Assembly (NCBI RefSeq): GCF_900489465.1 | Contig: NZ_UEFQ01000013.1 | Location: 434,001-498,000, forward strand | Reading direction: 5' to 3' | DNA from: Aequorivita sp. CIP111184 | GTDB taxonomy: Bacteria > Bacteroidota > Bacteroidia > Flavobacteriales > Flavobacteriaceae | Length of the DNA: 64,000 bases | Shown here: in pieces, positions 59,492-64,000 of the stretch | Layout: every line of letters begins with the position of its first letter | Numbering within the stretch: position 1 is the first letter of the stretch | Position numbers and translations under genes: made by a program | The notes under the pieces: generated by a model | The model's database searches: none | What the model saw: the letters and a program-made list of their open reading frames with translations, nothing else | Told to the model about the DNA's origin: nothing

Positions 59492-61192
59492 ATGAACAAA
59501 TTGAAAACACATACAAGAACACGTGCGCAAGAAAGCACCCAAGCCATTGAGCGACTTTACATCACAATGCGCCACCTTTTTAACCGTGGGTTTTACAAAC
59601 CTATGGGTATCTCTGGGGAAACGCTTCGTGAATCATTATTAACCCTTCGCCCTGAAATTTATGGCTCTATAAAGGAAGATAAAATTGAATTACAAGGTTT
59701 GTTATACGTAATGGACCGTTTGCCTTACGGAATTGAGGAATGTAGATTCATAAATTTAACCAGCGATGAAGGGTACAAAAATTCACATTTTGAGCCTATA
59801 ATTCCACTGAAACGCCGCAGAAACTGCTACCGTATAGATGCTGAGCAGATGAATATCGAGATAACCCGCGGACGTTCGGAAATCTATGATATTTTAACAC
59901 ACTTGACCTTTCTTTTCATTGAATCGCACAAGATTATGAAGCAGGTGCTTATTAATGAAAATGGCGAGGTGATCCGCGATTGGAAAAAGCTGGAACAAGC
60001 GGTATTGAAAAACGGAAAACTTTCACAAGAAGAAAAAGAAGTTGCACTCACGCACACTGCTAATTTTCTGGGTAGAACCTTTGATGAGGTTAAAAGTGTT
60101 TATCCTTTTTTTGCAACAGAACAAAACGAAAATAGATTTTTAAACATTATTTATTTTCTAGGCAAAATAGCAATAGAAGAAATTATTGAGGATAATAAAC
60201 GGATTATCACTTTCAGTCCTGTGCTACGTGAAAGTTTAGGTCACCATATTCATGGCGAACAGTGGGCTTATCAAATAAAGCAGACACTACAACAAAAAGG
60301 CTTGCTGGAACGTCCGTTACATATTATCAGCGCCAATATGCACAGTGTAATGAACAGTTTATATGCACCAAAAGCTTTGGCTTCTGAATTTTCAAAGAAG
60401 AAATCCATGGAAGTTTTTGAAGCCTTAAGTATTTCGGCCAACTTAAAATTACGCGAAAAAGTAACCAAAACTGCATTGGCAGAAGGAATGATTTTTATTG
60501 AAGACCAAAGCGGAACCAATATTGACGTTCAGATAATAGACACCTCTAAGATAAAGGAAAGTACTTATAGTGAAGGATTAAAGGACGTTGAAAACTCAAA
60601 AGTGCCTGTAATTGTTGTCATGGACTATGCTTTTGGGGAACAGGCCTATGAAACAATGGACGAGCTTTTAAAACCTTTTGTGGATGCGAATAAAGAAAGA
60701 CATTTTTTAAATGTTGCTTCAGTATCCATAATGGGAAAAGCAGGAATCTTGGAAGGTGGAAAAGGAGACATTATGATACCATCAGCCCATGTTTTTGAAG
60801 GTACGGGAGATAATTACCCCTTTAAAAATAAACTAGAGAAATCACTTTTTAAAGATGATGATGTAAAAGTTTGTACTGGAACTATGATTTCAGTTCTGGG
60901 AACTTCGCTTCAAAATCGTGATGTACTCAAGTTCTTCTATAATTCCTCTTGGAATGTAATTGGGCTGGAAATGGAAGGCGCACATTATCAAAAAGCGATA
61001 CAGTCTGCTTCTAAAATTCGGCATAGTATCAGTCCGAAAGTGAAGGTTAGATATGCGTATTATGCTTCTGACAATCCATTGGAAACTGGAAGTACTTTAG
61101 CTTCCGGCGGATTGGGCACAACTGGCGTAAAACCCACCTATTTAATTACTGAAAAGATGTTAAAACAGATTTTAGACACTTCTAAAAATTAA
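59492..61192 (+). CDS. DUF6909-family protein; C-terminal half resembles nucleoside phosphorylases
   Basis: 566 residues from the ATG at 59492. The N-terminal half (about 1-270) is helical with a conserved basic start (TRTRAQESTQAIERLYITMRHLFN). In the C-terminal half, CTGTMISVLG, LEMEGAHYQKA (Glu493/Glu495) and YYASDNPLETG (Asp527) line up with the METxA... and SDxP motifs of PNP/UDP phosphorylases and AMP nucleosidase, including the ribose-binding Glu and the catalytic Asp. This suggests nucleotide or nucleoside cleavage; it is inference. GH3 reactions would release AMP, making the pairing chemically sensible. Confidence 0.75.
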   Translation: MNKLKTHTRTRAQESTQAIERLYITMRHLFNRGFYKPMGISGETLRESLLTLRPEIYGSIKEDKIELQGLLYVMDRLPYGIEECRFINLTSDEGYKNSHFEPIIPLKRRRNCYRIDAEQMNIEITRGRSEIYDILTHLTFLFIESHKIMKQVLINENGEVIRDWKKLEQAVLKNGKLSQEEKEVALTHTANFLGRTFDEVKSVYPFFATEQNENRFLNIIYFLGKIAIEEIIEDNKRIITFSPVLRESLGHHIHGEQWAYQIKQTLQQKGLLERPLHIISANMHSVMNSLYAPKALASEFSKKKSMEVFEALSISANLKLREKVTKTALAEGMIFIEDQSGTNIDVQIIDTSKIKESTYSEGLKDVENSKVPVIVVMDYAFGEQAYETMDELLKPFVDANKERHFLNVASVSIMGKAGILEGGKGDIMIPSAHVFEGTGDNYPFKNKLEKSLFKDDDVKVCTGTMISVLGTSLQNRDVLKFFYNSSWNVIGLEMEGAHYQKAIQSASKIRHSISPKVKVRYAYYASDNPLETGSTLASGGLGTTGVKPTYLITEKMLKQILDTSKN

Positions 61193-61197
61193 TTTTA

Positions 61198-62205
61198 ATG
61201 AATGATAAAGTACTGATTACCGGAGGCGCAGGTTTTATAGGTTCCAATTATGTGGAATATGTACTAAATAATTCGGCAGACGAAATATTCGTGCTCGATA
61301 AGCTTACCTATGCCGGGAATTTGAAGAATTTGGAAAATGTTTCAGACAAAATCACCTTCATAAAAGGAGATATTTGTGATTTGGATATGGTTCAAAAACT
61401 ATTCACAGAACATCAATTCCAGAAAGTAGTTCATTTTGCTGCGGAGAGTCACGTGGACAATTCCATTTCAGGCCCTTCAGAATTTATTCAAACAAATATT
61501 GTTGGTACGTTTAACTTGCTTCAAAGTGCCTATAAAACTTGGATGAATGGCCCGAATGATTTAAAAGATGAATTCAAAAACGCCCGTTTCTTGCATATTT
61601 CTACCGATGAGGTTTATGGAACATTGGGCGAAACTGGGCTTTTTACAGAAGAAACATCTTATGCGCCCAATAGCCCATATAGTGCTTCAAAAGCATCTTC
61701 AGATTTCATTGTTCGCAGTTATTTCCATACTTACGGAATGCCTGTTGTAACTACAAATTGTTCAAATAATTACGGGCCAAATCAGCATAAGGAAAAATTG
61801 ATTCCAACCATTATTCGCAAAGCTATTTCAGGACAACCAATCCCAATCTACGGCGACGGAAAAAATGTACGCGATTGGCTCTATGTAATGGATCATTGCA
61901 GCGGCATTTATTTAGCTTTAGAAAAAGGAAAACTGGGTGAAACTTACAACATTGGCGGTCGCAATGAACGTGAAAACCTTTATATTGCCAATGTTATTTG
62001 TGAATTGTTGGATGAAATGCTTCCTAGGGATGCTTCCTATAAAGAACAAATAACATTCGTAAAAGACCGTCCTGGCCATGATTTTAGATACGCTATTGAC
62101 GCTTCAAAAATTGAAAACGAGTTAGGTTGGAAAGCGAAGGAGAATTTTGAAACTGGTATCAAGAAAACGATAGCTTGGTATTTGGATAATAGAGATAGAT
62201 TATAA
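61198..62205 (+). CDS. rfbB: dTDP-glucose 4,6-dehydratase
   Basis: 335 residues. Extended SDR: NAD motif [38 protein letters not shown] with catalytic Asp/Glu, and [10 protein letters not shown] (Tyr-Lys pair). Second step of dTDP-L-rhamnose synthesis. First gene of the rfbB-rfbA-rfbC-rfbD operon (gaps of 13 and 2 bases, then an overlap); 5 bases after DUF6909. Confidence 0.96.
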   Translation: MNDKVLITGGAGFIGSNYVEYVLNNSADEIFVLDKLTYAGNLKNLENVSDKITFIKGDICDLDMVQKLFTEHQFQKVVHFAAESHVDNSISGPSEFIQTNIVGTFNLLQSAYKTWMNGPNDLKDEFKNARFLHISTDEVYGTLGETGLFTEETSYAPNSPYSASKASSDFIVRSYFHTYGMPVVTTNCSNNYGPNQHKEKLIPTIIRKAISGQPIPIYGDGKNVRDWLYVMDHCSGIYLALEKGKLGETYNIGGRNERENLYIANVICELLDEMLPRDASYKEQITFVKDRPGHDFRYAIDASKIENELGWKAKENFETGIKKTIAWYLDNRDRL

Positions 62206-62218
62206 TTTTAAGCCACAT

Positions 62219-63076
62219 ATGAAAGGAATAATTTTAGCAGGAGGTTCAGGCACACGTTTGCACCCCATCACTTTGGCAGTCAGCAAACAACTTATGCCTG
62301 TCTATGACAAACCGATGATATATTATCCGTTATCAACACTTATGTATGCTGGTATTCGGGATATTTTAATTATTTCCACTCCGCAGGATCTCCCTCTTTT
62401 TAAACAACTTTTGGGCGATGGAAAAAAACTGGGCTGCAACTTTGAATATGCAGAACAAGCAAACCCAAATGGACTGGCAGAGGCTTTTATTATTGGCAAG
62501 GAGTTTATTGGCAATGATAAAGTTGCCTTAATTCTTGGCGACAACATTTTTTACGGTTCTGGTTTGAAGGAACTTTTGCAATCAAATAATAATCCTGATG
62601 GCGGAGTAATTTATGCATACCATGTGTTAGATCCTGAAAGATATGGCGTTGTGGACTTTGATAAAGATGGAAAAGCACTTTCCATTGAAGAAAAGCCAAA
62701 AAACCCCAAATCAAATTATGCAGTTCCCGGAATCTATTTTTATGATAATAGCGTCGTGGAAATTGCCGCGAACATAAAACCCAGCGCTCGAGGCGAACTC
62801 GAAATAACCGATGTGAACAACGTGTACTTAAAAAAAGGTAAATTAAATGTTAGTATTCTTGATAAAGGCACAGCGTGGCTGGACACGGGCACCTTTGCTT
62901 CCTTAATGCAAGCAGCACAATTTGTTGAGGTTATTGAAGAACGACAAGGCTTAAAAATTGGTGCCATTGAAGAAGCTGCTTATGAAATGGGCTATATTTC
63001 AAAGGAACAGTTAATCGCCTTGGCAGAACCTTTATTGAAAAGCGGATATGGAAAACATTTACTTCAACTCGATTAA
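62219..63076 (+). CDS. rfbA: Glucose-1-phosphate thymidylyltransferase
   Basis: 285 residues. N-terminal nucleotide-binding motif [32 protein letters not shown], metal Asp in [28 protein letters not shown] and [15 protein letters not shown]. Makes dTDP-glucose from dTTP and glucose-1-phosphate, the first rhamnose step. Order rfbB-A-C-D is usual for Bacteroidota. Confidence 0.96.
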   Translation: MKGIILAGGSGTRLHPITLAVSKQLMPVYDKPMIYYPLSTLMYAGIRDILIISTPQDLPLFKQLLGDGKKLGCNFEYAEQANPNGLAEAFIIGKEFIGNDKVALILGDNIFYGSGLKELLQSNNNPDGGVIYAYHVLDPERYGVVDFDKDGKALSIEEKPKNPKSNYAVPGIYFYDNSVVEIAANIKPSARGELEITDVNNVYLKKGKLNVSILDKGTAWLDTGTFASLMQAAQFVEVIEERQGLKIGAIEEAAYEMGYISKEQLIALAEPLLKSGYGKHLLQLD

Positions 63077-63078
63077 AT

Positions 63079-63624
63079 TTGGAACTACAAAAAACTCCTT
63101 TAAAAGATTGTTTTATACTCAAACCGGATGTTTTTAGGGATGAACGGGGTTTATTTTATGAAACCTACAATCAAGCCTCATTTGAAAAAATCACGGGATT
63201 AAAATTTAATTTTGTCCAAGACAACCAATCTGTTTCATCAAAGGGTGTACTGCGCGGGCTTCATTTTCAAAATGGAGAAATGGCACAGGCCAAGCTTGTT
63301 CGGGTTGTGAAAGGCGAGGTTTTAGATATAGTGGTTGATCTTCGGAAAGATTCCGAAACTTTTCGAGAATCTTTCTCCCTTATTTTGAACGATAAAGAAC
63401 ATCTTCAACTTTTTGTGCCTAGAGGTTTTGCGCATGGCTTTATTACACTTTCTGAACAATCTATATTTTCTTATAAGTGTGATAATTATTACGATAAAAC
63501 TTCAGAAAGCGGAATCATCTATAATGACGCAACCTTAGCATTAGATTGGCATCTTCCAAAGGAAGAATTCATTATTTCAGCAAAAGATTTGGAACTTCCC
63601 ACTTTTGAGGAAGCGATTTCATGA
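63079..63624 (+). CDS. rfbC: dTDP-4-dehydrorhamnose 3,5-epimerase
   Basis: 181 residues from a TTG start (63079) two bases after rfbA. Cupin: FVQDNQSVSSKGVLRGLHFQ with the catalytic His, VDLRKDS, PRGFAHGFITLSEQSIFSYKCDNYY with the catalytic Tyr, and IIYNDATLALDW. No ATG is available. Third step of the pathway. Confidence 0.95.
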   Translation: MELQKTPLKDCFILKPDVFRDERGLFYETYNQASFEKITGLKFNFVQDNQSVSSKGVLRGLHFQNGEMAQAKLVRVVKGEVLDIVVDLRKDSETFRESFSLILNDKEHLQLFVPRGFAHGFITLSEQSIFSYKCDNYYDKTSESGIIYNDATLALDWHLPKEEFIISAKDLELPTFEEAIS

Positions 63625-64000
63625 AAAAAATATTGGTTACAGGCGCTAACGGACAACTGGGAAGATGCATAAAAGATGCTGCACCCGATTTCCTCGACCT
63701 TGAATTTATCTTCCTTTCAAAAGAAGAGTTGGATATTGAAAATTCGGCGTTGCTTGCAGATTTCTTAAAAAAAAACACTTTTAATTTTTGCATAAATACA
63801 GCTGCTTACACTAACGTTGAAAATGCGGAAAGTGAGTCTGAAAAAGCATTTACAATCAACGCCCAAGCAGTGAAAAATTTAGCTGAAACCTGTAAGGAAA
63901 ATCACGTTGTTCTGCTTCATATTTCCACTGACTACGTTTTTGACGGAAAAAAAGAATCTCCTTACTTGGAATCCGATGCAACAAACCCCCTCAATGTTTA
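63621..64000 (+). CDS. rfbD: dTDP-4-dehydrorhamnose reductase, 3' end outside window
   Basis: At least 126 residues, cut by the right edge. ATG overlaps the rfbC stop (ATGA). NAD(P) motif KILVTGANGQLGRCI, then INTAAYTNVENAESE and HISTDYVFDGKKESPY, all typical of RfbD. Last step to dTDP-L-rhamnose, used in surface polysaccharides. Confidence 0.95.
   Translation, partial: MKKILVTGANGQLGRCIKDAAPDFLDLEFIFLSKEELDIENSALLADFLKKNTFNFCINTAAYTNVENAESESEKAFTINAQAVKNLAETCKENHVVLLHISTDYVFDGKKESPYLESDATNPLNV

Noticed and set aside
61451-61466. CACGTG in rfbB as another parS
   Set aside because: Only the central six bases and few outer ones match; it encodes the conserved ESHVDN segment.
1-64000. CRISPR arrays, insertion sequences, rRNA operon
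   Set aside because: No regularly spaced repeats, transposase genes, or rRNA-like stretches were seen on either strand.

Overview
The window is chromosomal DNA of a member of the Bacteroidota, most likely the family Flavobacteriaceae; genus is not resolved. The reasons are: AT-rich sequence; many promoters with the Bacteroidota -7 box TAnnTTTG and almost no Shine-Dalgarno sequences; family types typical of flavobacteria (DUF2807 head-GIN, DUF4175, DUF4837, DUF6909, GH3, PID-CTERM, outer-membrane beta-barrel receptor with a carboxypeptidase-like domain); and glutaminyl- and glutamyl-tRNA synthetases together. No insertion sequence, prophage, CRISPR array or rRNA was seen. The content is core genome, densely packed in short operons.

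Layout. 1-2.6 kb: a FUSC membrane protein cut by the left edge and a small membrane protein. 2.5-9.97 kb (minus): a GreA-like protein, a monofunctional transglycosylase and an FAD oxidoreductase as overlapping genes; then yceD-rpmF and fabH-accB-accC (start of fatty acid synthesis), then pdxA. 10-17.6 kb: ribE, a PID-CTERM small protein, tRNA(CAT), methylmalonyl-CoA epimerase, rbfA, a LolC/E-like permease, a flavin reductase, dusB and a TonB-dependent-type receptor. 17.8-22.1 kb: lepA, two tandem small lipoproteins (one with a TGA exactly at its lipobox cysteine), and a Na+/H+ antiporter. 22.3-30.6 kb (plus): a metallo-beta-lactamase-fold hydrolase and an exported-protease locus (S8, M1, S41) that encloses rnpA and a DUF4349 lipoprotein, ending in poorly known small genes. 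30.6-32.4 kb (minus): elaA, a metal exporter and rpiB.

The only long gene-free stretch, 32404-32987, is very AT-rich and carries near-matches to DnaA boxes. To its right genes run mainly on the plus strand (22 of 28), to its left more often on the minus strand (20 of 35). Two ParB-binding (parS) palindromes flank mnmG at 48.5 and 50.4 kb. Together these suggest an origin-proximal region with 32.4-33.0 kb as candidate oriC; this is an inference.

33.3-51.3 kb: rnr, a head-GIN protein, a LysE-type exporter, tRNA-Cys, folB, glnS, a YtxH/holin-like/DUF6327 envelope cassette, an SPFH protein, gltX, the large DUF4175 protein, ybeY, mnmG and a methyltransferase. 51.4-64 kb: holB, pgk, an mltD-like lytic transglycosylase, a DUF4837 lipoprotein, tatA, an M23 peptidase, a GH3-family enzyme beside DUF6909 (C-terminal half resembling nucleoside phosphorylases), and the dTDP-L-rhamnose genes rfbB-rfbA-rfbC-rfbD, the last cut by the right edge.

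No wholly new multigene system stands out. The most promising leads are the parS pair around mnmG with the candidate origin, the TGA at a lipobox cysteine, the GH3-DUF6909 pair, and promoters placed so close to start codons that leaderless mRNAs are predicted.
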